DNA of 50,171 nt from Metarhizobium sp964253915 (GCF_964253915.1 NZ_CAXUSG020000022.1:1-50171); one strand, 5' to 3'; numbered from the stretch's first letter, positions 42,715 through 50,171 are shown. Program-made: numbers and translations. The notes: generated by a model from the sequence alone, not told the origin.

Positions 42715-43032
42715 TCAGTTTGCGACGATATTGCCTTGGTAATCCAGGGATACGGCGACCGACTTGCCGTCCTTTGTTGCCTTGGCCTGCCAGACACCCT
42801 TGTCGTCCAGCATCAGACCGGACACATCGGAATACCCAGCTTCTGTGATGCGCTCACGAGCCTGATCTTCCGTGAAACTGTTGGCGCCTTCGACCGGGGC
42901 AGTCGAATTGGTGCTGTCAGGCGTAGCGATGGCCGGAGTGTCGCCGTCGGTTGTGGGAGTTGTTGTGGTTTGCGCGAAGGCTGCAAGGGTCGAGGCTCCC
43001 AGTATCGCAACAGCGGCTATGAGTTTTTTCAT
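42715..43032 (-). CDS. exported PepSY-like protein
   Basis: A 105-aa protein with a clear signal peptide (KKLIAAVAILGASTLAAFAQ), a Thr/Pro/Asp-rich linker, and a small domain (ARERITEAGYSDVSGLMLDD, then WQAKATKDGKSVAVSLDYQG) of the PepSY type, frequent in rhizobial stress-response genes. The start at 43032 is chosen so the signal peptide is intact. An exact general-stress promoter consensus stands 37 bases upstream. Confidence 0.82.
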   Translation of the reverse strand: MKKLIAAVAILGASTLAAFAQTTTTPTTDGDTPAIATPDSTNSTAPVEGANSFTEDQARERITEAGYSDVSGLMLDDKGVWQAKATKDGKSVAVSLDYQGNIVAN

Positions 43033-43068
43033 CTCAGTCTCCCTATATTCGACGGTTGAGGTCGGCAT

Positions 43069-43094
43069 AACGGGAGCAAGCAGTCATTAGTTCC
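43069..43094 (-). promoter_or_regulatory. EcfG-type general-stress promoter candidate
   Basis: Minus strand GGAAC, 17 bases, CGTT: exact consensus. Drives the PepSY-like/YflT-like operon. Confidence 0.65.
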
Positions 43095-43139
43095 ACCCTT
43101 CGGAAGCACTGCTGACCGCGGCAAGGTTGACTTATTCAG

Positions 43140-43164
43140 GGAACATCCCGTGATCGGGAAGGTT
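43140..43164 (+). promoter_or_regulatory. divergent EcfG-like promoter candidate
   Basis: Plus strand GGAAC, 16 bases, GGTT, 26 bases before the small membrane-protein gene at 43190. Confidence 0.45.
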
Positions 43165-43189
43165 TTGAAGCAAACAAACGGAGGCCGAA

Positions 43190-43342
43190 ATGATTGCAGA
43201 CTATCTCTGGCTCATCGCAACTGGCGGGGGCGCACTTCTCTTAGGACTCGCCCTGGCCTATGGCATGTCGAAACAGAGGCGTCTTTCTCGCAATGAGAAA
43301 AATGCTCGATCAGCCAAGGTCGACGAACTCTACAAACGGTGA
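43190..43342 (+). CDS. 50-aa membrane protein
   Basis: A 50-aa protein with one N-terminal membrane span (YLWLIATGGGALLLGLALAYG) and a basic tail (SKQRRLSRNEKNARSAK). GGAGG precedes the ATG at 43190 and a general-stress-like promoter precedes that. Probably an inner-membrane stress protein; function unknown. Confidence 0.65.
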   Translation: MIADYLWLIATGGGALLLGLALAYGMSKQRRLSRNEKNARSAKVDELYKR

Positions 43343-43354
43343 CCGGTCGGTGGC

Positions 43355-43585
43355 TCAAACAAACGGCACCCACCGCAGTCGCCATTCATCTCGTCCGCCT
43401 TCGTCGTGGATGTAGGTCTTTGATCCGTCAAGGCCGCTAATCGTAGGGTTGGCGATGATCCAGTCCGGCGGTGTCAGGCCCGCCAGGTTCATCTGTGTGA
43501 CAAGCATTTCCAGATCATTCGCCGAGCCGATGCCCTTAACTGGTTGCTTGCCTTTGAACGTTAACGTGTACGCGAAAACCTCCAT
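43355..43585 (-). CDS. small hypothetical protein (76 aa)
   Basis: A 76-aa protein (MEVFAYTLTFKGKQPVKGIG at the start; DWIIANPTISGLDGSKTYIH later; basic end WRLRWVPFV). No family recognised. GGAGGAG lies about 10 bases upstream of 43585; a start at 43606 is also possible. It lies on the minus strand, 12 bases after the 50-aa gene ends on the other strand, so they converge. Confidence 0.55.
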   Translation of the reverse strand: MEVFAYTLTFKGKQPVKGIGSANDLEMLVTQMNLAGLTPPDWIIANPTISGLDGSKTYIHDEGGRDEWRLRWVPFV

Positions 43586-43728
43586 CGTCGATGGCTCCTC
43601 CCGCATAGCTTTGGCTTTGCGCTTGCGACGCCGTCATGGGTTTTGCCCTTGAGCGGTTTTTCAAACTGCCCTTTCGCATCATCGTGGATTTGCTGCTTGG
43701 CGTTTTCGGTGTCTGAGGGAGCGACCAT
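43561..43728 (-). CDS. possible 55-aa protein overlapping the 76-aa gene
   Basis: An open frame with a plausible, hydrophilic N-terminal part (MVAPSDTENAKQQIHDDAKG; LKGKTHDG) whose last 20 residues overlap the next gene's start in another frame and look unlike a protein. A frameshift joining it to the basic stretch RRKRKAKA before the 76-aa gene is possible. Weak ribosome site. Confidence 0.3.
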   Translation of the reverse strand: MVAPSDTENAKQQIHDDAKGQFEKPLKGKTHDGVASAKPKLCGRSHRRWRFSRTR

Positions 43729-43766
43729 TACCCGTCACCTTTTGTCTTGAGGGCGTCGGAAAGATT

Positions 43767-43931
43767 TCATTTCCGCGGATCCTTGAGATTTTCGCCTGCT
43801 GCATCGCGGTCATGATCCGGATCATCTTTCGCAGGGAGGTAGCCGCGTGGTGCGTTCTCCTGCGGACCTTCCCAACGTGGTAACTGATCCGTCGTGCCGG
43901 GTGCTCCGTCTCTCGGGCTGGTGATACCCAT
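43767..43931 (-). CDS. small hydrophilic protein (54 aa)
   Basis: A 54-aa charged, proline-rich, probably disordered protein (TDQLPRWEGPQENAPRGYLP; ending ENLKDPRK). AAGGAGAAAACCG stands before the ATG at 43931. A near-consensus stress promoter is about 35 bases further up. Function unknown; looks like other small rhizobial stress proteins. Confidence 0.6.
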   Translation of the reverse strand: MGITSPRDGAPGTTDQLPRWEGPQENAPRGYLPAKDDPDHDRDAAGENLKDPRK

Positions 43932-43963
43932 CGGTTTTCTCCTTCTTTGCATAATCCGCACCC

Positions 43964-43988
43964 AACAAGGATAAAGGCCTATGGTTCC
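43964..43988 (-). promoter_or_regulatory. EcfG-like promoter candidate
   Basis: Minus strand GGAAC, 16 bases, TGTT (one mismatch), before the 54-aa gene. Confidence 0.4.
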
Positions 43989-44253
43989 AGCCGCCCGTCT
44001 GCCGTCCTTCCAAGTGCGGAACAACGCCATCCATTTTCAGCAGATTAAATTAGTTGAATGACATGTGGGGTGGGAGGGGCAGGATACCTAAAACGGAGGT
44101 ATCGCGTGACTGAACCAATCAAGCGAACAAGGGTATCAACGACGATAGAGGGTCGCAGAGAAGCCGCTGAAGTTACCACGTGAACTGCCCCCACTTTCGA
44201 CCGGACACTCAGCATAAGCAGGAAGGCTCAAGCACAGGCTTGAGGATAGGCTT

Positions 44254-44331
44254 ATGTCTAACGAGTTTCGACAGGTTGATCTGATGATCGGTGACGTCCG
44301 GCGGCGACGCTGGACAACGGAACGCCAGATC
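44254..44331 (+). pseudogene. IS66-type orf1 start, truncated
   Basis: Twenty-six codons, NEFRQVDLMIGDVRRRRWTT, resemble the N-terminus of the IS66-family accessory protein TnpA. The similarity stops at the point where the IS3-type fragment begins on the other strand. An odd start-region sequence with TGAACTGCCCCCAC lies before it. Confidence 0.4.
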
Positions 44332-44970
44332 TTTTTTTATGAGTTCGTTAGCCTTCGTAAGCAGGTCATGTTCGAGTTGAAGGCGCTTCACATCACTACG
44401 AAGTGCCTCGAGTTCACGCTCGAGTTCGTCTCGGCTGGCAGTCGGTGGTAATTCGCGACGGCGTGTCATGGATGCAGGGACCTCACGACCAAGTTTCTGG
44501 TTCTTCCAGTCGTACAACGTCTGCCGGCTCACGCCTACCTTCTGAGCTACCGAGCGGGCGCTGTCGCTCCTTGCGCACAGATCGATTACGGCCGTTCGCT
44601 TCTGCTGCTCCGATCTGATGGTGCCGCTTGAGTTGCCGGTGTGAACTCACCGCCTGTCGCCGGGTTGATATTCATCGATCCAAGCCGAAAGCTTTTCGCG
44701 GCCAGGGTAGCCAAGCGCCTTGATGGTCCATGCCAGACAGCGGCCGTTGTCCAGATAGTGTTCAACGGCAATTCTCTGTTGCTCATTCGAATACCGCTGT
44801 TTGGTGCGTACATAACCTGCCGACAAGTCGTCGTCACGTGCGAACTCGCGATACCAATGCTTCAAAGCATTCTTCGTCGGATAACCCAGCTGACGGATGG
44901 TGGCATTTGCCCGTTTGCCGAGCTTGATATAGAGCTGCACAGCCCTCATGCGGTCTTCATACGAATACAT
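44326..44970 (-). pseudogene. IS3-family transposase orfA with nonsense codon, truncated
   Basis: The frame from 44970 reads MYSYEDRMRAVQLYIKLGKR and LGYPTKNALKHWYREF, an IS3-type helix-turn-helix, then a TGA at 44647-44649, then continues in the same frame with LCARSDSARSVAQKVGVSRQ, the leucine-zipper region LRSDVKRLQLEHDLLTK and ANELIKKDL. There it breaks off at the IS66-type fragment; orfB is missing. So this is a dead element cut by another. Confidence 0.75.
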
Positions 44971-45205
44971 GAACTATCTCCTGTTAGTCCAAGTTTTCGT
45001 CCGCACCTCCAAGGGGTCAACATTCCGCGCCGATTGACAGTATGAGCCGACAAACAGACCTTGTCGCAAGCATTACCTGTCTCCGGCTGCCGGGCAATTT
45101 GAACGAATAGCCAATTTGTGAATTCTGGCTACATCAACTATTAATGCGGGCCAGAACCAACGAGGTAGCGAGCGGCAAAGAGATCGAGACAAGGGGAGAT
45201 GGCAG

Positions 45206-45331
45206 ATGGAATATGAATGGGACGATGACCGTGCACGTCGCACTCACTTCTTGAAGATGGCTCTCGTGCTTGTCGTGACGAGTGCGACATGCGGCTTGCC
45301 GCTATGGTTAATTGTTAGAGCAATCGAATGA
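45206..45331 (+). CDS. 41-aa membrane peptide, family copy 1
   Basis: EYEWDDDRARRTHFLKMALV begins a 41-aa peptide with one membrane span (LVLVVTSATCGLPLWLIV). GGGGAG precedes the ATG at 45206. It has the same length and start pattern (M-x-Y-x-W-D, later RR, then one span) as the next peptide, so the two are likely paralogues. Function unknown. Confidence 0.55.
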   Translation: MEYEWDDDRARRTHFLKMALVLVVTSATCGLPLWLIVRAIE

Positions 45332-45447
45332 GCCCACCGCGGCCGGTTTGTTTAGACATTCTAATATAACCCCAGCTTGGAACAAGCTTCGCAAGACACA
45401 CAGAGGTGAACGTTCGAGAACATAGCGTGTATTTTGTGTGGTGACTT

Positions 45448-45573
45448 ATGGCATACGATTGGGACGGGACAAAAACCCGGCGGATTACCAGGATCAAAAT
45501 TGGGGGCGCTTGCCTTGTCGGGAGCGCCTTTGCAGCTCTATCCTCTTTTGTCTGGTTGCAAGACCTCATTTGA
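45448..45573 (+). CDS. 41-aa membrane peptide, family copy 2
   Basis: AYDWDGTKTRRITRIKIGGA begins a 41-aa peptide with one span (GGACLVGSAFAALSSFVWL). The ribosome site is weak (GGTGACTT). See copy 1 at 45206. The stop codon overlaps the ribosome site of a possible 31-aa peptide. Confidence 0.45.
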   Translation: MAYDWDGTKTRRITRIKIGGACLVGSAFAALSSFVWLQDLI

Positions 45574-45581
45574 GGAACGCG

Positions 45582-45677
45582 ATGCGCGATGACGTGGATG
45601 AGACTGCATTCGCGAAACGACCGTCATCTGAGGTCGATTTGACTACTCTTGCTGGCAACGCAGGCTTACTCCGTTGA
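45582..45677 (+). CDS. possible 31-aa peptide
   Basis: MRDDVDETAFAKRPSSEVDL starts after GAGGAACGCG that overlaps the stop of the previous peptide. No family; kept only because of the good ribosome site. Confidence 0.25.
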   Translation: MRDDVDETAFAKRPSSEVDLTTLAGNAGLLR

Positions 45678-45990
45678 TATGGGTTGAACAGGAAGCGTGA
45701 TCTTCAACGCGCGCTGGCAGGACAAACACTCGCCTTATGGCCTCGCTGCTTCGATCCTTATCGTTCAATGCTTCACTAAGCATCGATCAATCTTGAGTCT
45801 GTCAAATCCTGATCGTCGGATCGTCCAGATGCTAGCGAACCGCGTTCGCCGCAATTAGCGGAAATTGAACACGGATGTACGTCAAGACGCTCATCGCACG
45901 CCGGAATTGCTCCGGGTCGATATCAAATACACTCTCGGTGGCTTGGAAGTAAGCATCCGTTACGGGCCGCGAATGGGGCGGTTTTCCAGC
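45678..45990. other. gap without recognisable gene
   Basis: 313 bases with no convincing frame on either strand and no strong repeat. Confidence 0.4.
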
Positions 45991-46260
45991 TCATTCCACT
46001 TCCGAACGGACGCTTCCGTCATGCCCACCCTTGATGTCGCTTCCGGATGCATAGACGTCGTTCAGCAAGTGGAAGAAGGCGCTTTCCGTAAGGGCGATGC
46101 ACGGGTCAAAATGCTCCGTGACCCAAGCCCGCACTCGGTCTATCAGCGCCCGCTCGTCCGGGGCAGTCAGGTCAAACTGTTTCGCCCAGCTTTCAACGGA
46201 AGCGCTCCCGGCAAAATGAACTTGAAGGGACGGCGAGCCGATCATCTCTGAGGCCTTCAT
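45991..46260 (-). CDS. small hypothetical protein (89 aa)
   Basis: An 89-aa protein with protein-like composition (SPSLQVHFAGSASVESWAKQ; DERALIDRVRAWVTEHFD; ESAFFHLLNDVY). No family or ribosome site is clear; the start at 46260 is the first ATG. Function unknown. Confidence 0.45.
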   Translation of the reverse strand: MKASEMIGSPSLQVHFAGSASVESWAKQFDLTAPDERALIDRVRAWVTEHFDPCIALTESAFFHLLNDVYASGSDIKGGHDGSVRSEVE

Positions 46261-46377
46261 GGTTACACTGATCTGGGATTACCTATGGTCCCGTGCCTCG
46301 ATGGCAAGATGACAGCCCGCCCAACGTGTTTGCCCTCACCACTTAGTCAACAAAAAGCTAAGGACCTGCCCGGGTCT

Positions 46378-46797
46378 TCAGGGCCAGGGTTGCCGGGACG
46401 TGCCAGCGCTGATGACCGCTTCCAGCTGCGTCGGGTAATAGGCTTTCGGGAGAAAAGGCCGCGAAAGAAAGATGGCATCCTGCCCCTGGGGAACGGGCTT
46501 CAGGTTCGATACCACCACCCACGGAATGCGCGCCAGGCTTAATCGCTCGGCAACGCGGCTGGTTGAGCCGTCGCGGGCAGCAACATCCAGAAAAGCCAGG
46601 TCCGGTCGGCACGTGTCCAGGATATGCTCGGCGGCCGCCACTGTGGGAGCGGAATAAACGGAATAACCGAATGCCGCCAGATCCTGTTCGAGATTGATGG
46701 CCAGGAGCAGATCGGCTTCTATCACCAACGCGATCTTCCCGGGAGCGGCTGACGGTTCCGTTGCCGCAGTGACTAATGAGGTGGTTTCGACGTCCAT
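46378..46797 (-). CDS. divergent receiver-domain protein
   Basis: A 139-aa protein with a CheY-like fold: ALVIEADLLLAINLEQDLAAF (acidic start), the acceptor Asp in LAFLDVAARDG, and IPWVVVSN. The usual conserved lysine after the fifth strand is replaced by arginine (FLSRPFLP), and the usual DD pair is reduced. Phosphorylation may be weak. The start is uncertain; ATG at 46797 is used. Confidence 0.6.
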   Translation of the reverse strand: MDVETTSLVTAATEPSAAPGKIALVIEADLLLAINLEQDLAAFGYSVYSAPTVAAAEHILDTCRPDLAFLDVAARDGSTSRVAERLSLARIPWVVVSNLKPVPQGQDAIFLSRPFLPKAYYPTQLEAVISAGTSRQPWP

Positions 46798-46931
46798 GGT
46801 GAGCGTGTCAGTTACAACATTTGGCGCAAAAAGATTTATGCGGCCTTGCCGATGTTTCAAGGGCTTCGCCAGGCCAATAGGGGACGTTTTCACGCGTCCG
46901 ACATTGTTTTGTTACAGAACCGCCCTATAAA

Positions 46932-47501
46932 TTAGATATTGGTCTGCCATTTAACGGCCGGGCCGTCAAAAGCTGCCGTCTCGATCGCGCCCAACTGCGC
47001 TTCCAGCACCCAGTTGCCACCCAGCTCGACCGAGCCGGTCAGATCGGTAGATGCCGCAACATCCGCACCGGTCTGAACCGCCAGCTCCGCGACAAAAGCT
47101 GCGCCCTCTCCGGATGCGACATCGCAGCCATAGAGCAGCAGGTCGCCATCCTCATCGAGCGCCGCACGGAGCACCGCCAGGTCCGCCTGGCGCTGCGCAA
47201 GCCCATCCAGATCGAGCACCAGCGTGCCCAGTTCGAGATGCCCCGCCGCGCCATGGCTGATCAGGTGAATGGCATCGAACCCGTCATTGCTCCGCGCCCA
47301 TGCTGCCATCGCCGCCAGGCCATCGGCGGCAGCATCCAGAATAACGACAGCAACACCCGGCCGCGCCTGCTCCGCCAACGCCGCCGCATCACTCACCCTG
47401 CCGGAAATGAACACTACCTCAAGGCGACCGCCATTCAGCGCGGCATCGGCCGTCTGGACCACGAAAAAGGGCAGGCCGGTGTTTTGGCTTGAAAGCATCA
47501 T
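46932..47501 (-). CDS. DUF4347 domain protein, probably truncated adhesin
   Basis: A 189-aa protein made only of a DUF4347 domain, which normally stands at the start of very large repeat (cadherin/RTX) adhesins. VVFISGRVSDAAALAEQARP, IHLISHGAAGHLELG and LLLYGCDVASGEGAAF are the core; the His and Cys of these motifs recall caspase-like folds. A stop follows right after WQTNI; no repeat modules follow downstream. Weak ribosome site. Very GC-rich compared with the AT-rich 47502-47763. Confidence 0.75.
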   Translation of the reverse strand: MMLSSQNTGLPFFVVQTADAALNGGRLEVVFISGRVSDAAALAEQARPGVAVVILDAAADGLAAMAAWARSNDGFDAIHLISHGAAGHLELGTLVLDLDGLAQRQADLAVLRAALDEDGDLLLYGCDVASGEGAAFVAELAVQTGADVAASTDLTGSVELGGNWVLEAQLGAIETAAFDGPAVKWQTNI

Positions 47502-47763
47502 TATAGAAATCCCTAATTGCGGCCTGATTTTGCTCCGCCCGCATGTAATCGGGAAACGTTACTGTTATGTGTTAAAAAAATCCTGAATTTACTGTCAGAA
47601 GTATTTCAACTTGAGGCACACGACTTTCGTCGCGGATTAAGATCGCTTGCGGATTTCTCTTCTGGAAATTTTTCGGCGCCACGTTTTAGAGGTCAGCAGT
47701 GCCTTGCCAGCAGCATAGTCGCGACAATCGAGGAACCACTCGATCCAGTTTGTGATGTCTGGC

Positions 47764-48009
47764 TATCCGAAGACGAGCAGGGTGGATAACGGCAGCGAAT
47801 TCATCTCCCGTGCCCTCTACCTATGGGCCTAGGCCAACAACGTCACCCTAGTCTTCTCACGGCCAAGCAAACCGACCGACAACTGCTTCATCGAGGCCTT
47901 CAACAGCAAGCTACGGTCGGAGTGCTTGAACGCCCATTGGTTTCCGACCCTTGCAGATTCGCGCAAAAAGTTGGAGACTTGGCGCATGTGGATCCATTCT
48001 GATCGATGA
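47764..48009 (+). pseudogene. IS3-family orfB relic
   Basis: SRVDNGSEFISRALYLWA, an in-frame TAG, then SRPSKPTDNCFIEAFNSKLR and SECLNAHWFPTLADSRKKLE are the C-terminal part of the IS3/IS407-type transposase with the catalytic D and E. Most of the gene is absent. Confidence 0.75.
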
Positions 48010-48120
48010 GTGGGCTCTTGGGCTTCGAAAGCTCGAGTAATTTTAGCGCACGAAAACGCATTGTCAGTCTTTATATGAGATGCTCGAAGCGTTGTTAACC
48101 TTTCCACCGAAAGAACTCCA

Positions 48121-48639
48121 ATGCGTCTCGCGCTCGCCGCAGTCATGCTCTCCCTTGCATCAAATCCTGTATTTTCTGCCCCAATGGACGACCTCCTTAA
48201 AGCAGAAGAAAAAGCTTACGAAGCTTGGGGCGCGCTTGGCTTAACCGAAAGGACTTACACCTTCATCACCGAACCGTCGAAGGGTTACGGGATGTATCAG
48301 GAAAAGCAATCAACCATTTTCAAGCCAGGCGAAAAAGTCATCACCTATGTCGAGCCGATCGGCTTCAGCTGGAAAGAGCTGCCGGGCGGCTTGTACGAAC
48401 TGAATTTCGTTTCAGACGTGAAGATCAAAGCCGAGAACGGGGACGTTGTGCTCGACCAAAAGGGTTTCTCCAAGAATGTGTTGCAAAGCCATAACGCCAT
48501 CACTGAGTTTTCGATGGACTTCACCCTGACCCTGACCGGTGCACCCGCCGGCAAATACACGCTCACCTATACACTTCACGACATGAGCGGTGATCAAACC
48601 TCGACGTTCGACCAGGAGTTCACGATCGCGGCCGAATGA
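48121..48639 (+). CDS. exported hypothetical protein (172 aa)
   Basis: A signal peptide (RLALAAVMLSLASNPVFSA) then a beta-rich domain: TYTFITEPSKGYGMYQEK, VEPIGFSWKELPGGLYELNF, ITEFSMDFTLTLTGAPAGKY, TLHDMSGDQTSTFDQEFTI. It resembles a small periplasmic or secreted beta-sandwich; no family is recognised. The gene has its own terminator 19 bases after the stop. Ribosome site: AAAGAACTCC, weak. Confidence 0.75.
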   Translation: MRLALAAVMLSLASNPVFSAPMDDLLKAEEKAYEAWGALGLTERTYTFITEPSKGYGMYQEKQSTIFKPGEKVITYVEPIGFSWKELPGGLYELNFVSDVKIKAENGDVVLDQKGFSKNVLQSHNAITEFSMDFTLTLTGAPAGKYTLTYTLHDMSGDQTSTFDQEFTIAAE

Positions 48640-48657
48640 CGTTTAAGGTCCGAACAG

Positions 48658-48690
48658 ATGGCCCGGTATTTGGTCGGGCCATTTTAAAAA
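48658..48690 (+). terminator. rho-independent terminator
   Basis: ATGGCCCG and CGGGCCAT pair around a loop of nine, then TTTTA. It follows the exported protein gene. Confidence 0.7.
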
Positions 48691-48695
48691 GCAGC

Positions 48696-48923
48696 TCAAT
48701 TTTCGAAGTTCGCTTTGGTTGACGCAAGCTTCGCAAGAGTGTGCCGAGTGTGCACGCCTTGACGGTAAAGCTCCATGATCAACGCGGCGACCTCCAGAGC
48801 TTTTTCCGATTTCGCCGAAATTCCTTCGGCATGACAGAGGTCAGTTAGCACCGCTTGGCATGTCTCGAGATCAGCCGACGTCAGCGGCGTGTGGTAGGTC
48901 GGAAACATATTCTCGGTCATCAT
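48696..48923 (-). CDS. small helical protein (75 aa)
   Basis: A 75-aa protein with LETCQAVLTDLCHAEGISAK, EKALEVAALIMELYRQGVHT. It shares spacing of Cys-x-(A/E)-x-G-x, S-E-x-A and QGVH with the 64-aa protein at 16295-16489. GGGGAGGACTACA precedes the ATG. Function unknown. Confidence 0.65.
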   Translation of the reverse strand: MMTENMFPTYHTPLTSADLETCQAVLTDLCHAEGISAKSEKALEVAALIMELYRQGVHTRHTLAKLASTKANFEN

Positions 48924-49532
48924 TGTAGTCCTCCCCTGAACGAATCGGACTTTACCAAATTTGCCTAACGCTCACATCGGACCAAAGGCCTATGTAGCTT
49001 GTGGCTGAGTTGCATTGCGGGTTTAGTCCAGAGGCATTGGCAATCGTGCACTCGGGTTATCGCATTCCATTGAAAACCGCGCGTATTTTGTCCGATACGC
49101 CGGCATTATCTGAGCTCTTTTCGCACTGGACCGTTGGCGCCCGACTAACCGTTAGGCTCTTCGTTGCGAGAGCAACTGCAGCGCCGCCGTTGCCCCAACT
49201 ATGACGGGGGGGCCAATCTGTTTCGTATTCAAGATCAAATGCCTCTTCCCACTCGATTGTTGCGATAACTTGCCTCCAAAGCCGATGGTTGTTTACCAAG
49301 CGAAGCTTCGCGATTTGCAACACATCCTTCCCGCTGCTCGACTTAGCTGTCGCTCTGTGTGACCGAGCTTGGCTATTGTTTCGAGAAAAAAGGAGCGACC
49401 GTTAAAATCATATCGAATACTCGGGAGAGATTTTAGGCCATCCCGAGCATTGTTTGGCTGCAACGCGATGACTGCGTGTTTTACGACATGATGTCGAAGA
49501 ATAAAATCATCGTCTAAAATACGGGAAACAGG
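48924..49532. other. gap before the flagellin gene
   Basis: 609 bases. Short frames exist on both strands (plus 49001-49204; minus 49057-49323; and a minus frame over 49293-49550 reading PSIRYDFNGRSFFLETIAKL), none with a family or ribosome site I trust. The region probably contains the flagellin promoter. Confidence 0.35.
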
Positions 49533-50171
49533 ATGCCGCTTTCTCTCATTAACAATACAGCCAGCCTCAATGCTCAAGCAGCCCTTTCGAAAACGAATAC
49601 GGGTCTTGCGACAACTATGTCGCGCTTGAGCTCGGGGTTGCGTATCCCAAATCAGCAGGATGCCCTCGCTCAGGCGCTGGCTGCCAGATCCGCGACGAGG
49701 TCCACCAATGAGCCGGACGCTATTGCGTTTGCGCAGACACTGGATGGCAGCCTTTCGGAGACCACCAACATCCTGCATCGGATGAGGGATCTGGCCTCTC
49801 AGTCCTTGAACGACACGCTCACTGCATCCGATCGCGAAACACTTGGAAACGAGTTTTCGAAGTTGAAGTCAGCAGCGCTGAATATCGCCGGTGGCACGAC
49901 CTTCAACAACGAAGACTGGCTCACCGTCTATTCCGGTGGCGCGACGAGCGTCGCAGTGGGCGATGCACAGCTCGATCAGCGACAGGTGGCGCTGGTCAGC
50001 AAAGGCGATGCCGCCGATGGTATCCTGACCCGGTCTCACGGAGGCATCAGCTTTTCCTCAGAGGGGTTTAATATCTCCGGATCAAGCACCGCCGAACAGC
50101 GTCAGAACGTTTTAAAGGCACTGGATCAGGTGATTTCCGACACCGGCACGGCTCGCTATGCGCTTGGGTCG
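49533..50171 (+). CDS. flagellin, C-terminus beyond window edge
   Basis: An open frame of 213 codons runs to the right edge. The N-terminal flagellin signature is clear: SLINNTASLNAQAALSKTNT, LATTMSRLSSGLRI, then RMRDLASQSLNDTLTASDRE and LGNEFSKLKSAALNIAGGTT. Flagellin is the filament subunit, exported through the flagellar type III system. Compared with common rhizobial flagellins the section after RLSSGLRI (PNQQDALAQALAARSATRST) lacks the usual SAKDDAAG-type sequence. GGGAAACAGG lies before the ATG. No other flagellar gene is in the window. Confidence 0.85.
   Translation, partial: MPLSLINNTASLNAQAALSKTNTGLATTMSRLSSGLRIPNQQDALAQALAARSATRSTNEPDAIAFAQTLDGSLSETTNILHRMRDLASQSLNDTLTASDRETLGNEFSKLKSAALNIAGGTTFNNEDWLTVYSGGATSVAVGDAQLDQRQVALVSKGDAADGILTRSHGGISFSSEGFNISGSSTAEQRQNVLKALDQVISDTGTARYALGS

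Noticed and set aside
49293..49778. 161-codon minus-strand frame over the flagellin start
   Set aside because: Its upstream half is antisense to clear flagellin sequence. The lower part could be coding but has no start or ribosome site.

Overview
The window looks like an accessory replicon (most likely a conjugative or formerly conjugative plasmid) of a member of the Rhizobiaceae (Agrobacterium/Rhizobium group). The evidence is a Ti-type conjugation set (traA remnant, traF, traB, traH, traM, traR, trbI/H/G/F and a trbL remnant), rhizobial families such as DUF1403 and DUF982, alpha-proteobacterial GGAAC-N16/17-CGTT stress promoters, and high GC with many small hypothetical proteins. No replication or partition genes (repABC), rRNA, tRNA or CRISPR array were seen.

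Layout. (1) 1-4900: a SIS-domain gene cut by the left edge; a compact module of scpB, a DUF1403 gene and a divergent tyrosine recombinase sharing a promoter region that holds a perfect 13-bp inverted repeat; a relic of a second integrase; and a small operon including a 38-aa membrane peptide. (2) 4900-16900: a stress and redox block with a cold-shock protein, a frameshifted transglutaminase, a PHB-depolymerase-like esterase, TspO flanked by photolyase and SDR relics, a flavodoxin-like reductase, a large catalase, a YciF-type protein, a zinc alcohol dehydrogenase, DUF982, an Hsp20 with a heat-shock promoter and probable RNA thermometer, DUF72 and a CheY-like regulator. (3) 17300-22700: small-molecule/oxidant genes with their own regulators (MarR, a broken AraC, an OhrR-like MarR) next to a SnoaL-like protein and three alpha/beta hydrolases. 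(4) 23100-29800: an integrase followed by an arsenic-resistance island (DUF6428, arsR, ArsK-like MFS; and arsR-arsN2-arsC-acr3-arsC-arsH).

(5) 30100-42100: conjugation genes in decay. The DUF3991/Toprim gene is fused in frame to the tail of TraA; traF and traB each carry a frameshift; traH, traM, traR and trbI-H-G-F look intact; trbL is cut by an ISL3-family element with no recognisable target duplication, and everything normally upstream of trbL (trbBCDEJK, traI) is absent. A DUF433/DUF5615 toxin-antitoxin pair and an XRE relic sit between traH and traM. (6) 42100-50171: small stress-type proteins, several below 60 aa and some with general-stress-like promoters, mixed with IS3/IS66 relics, a truncated DUF4347 protein, a divergent receiver domain, and the start of a flagellin gene cut by the right edge.

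How the parts work together (inference). Much of the cargo is stress protection (oxidative, heat, cold, arsenic), and several promoters resemble the EcfG general-stress consensus. Transfer is probably crippled: the relaxase, the mating channel base and the AHL synthase are missing here, while the quorum regulators TraR and TraM persist. The most unusual system is the ScpB-DUF1403-recombinase module with its palindrome, which could be a replicon-maintenance device. Four independent frameshifts (transglutaminase, AraC, traF, traB) could be real decay or assembly error.
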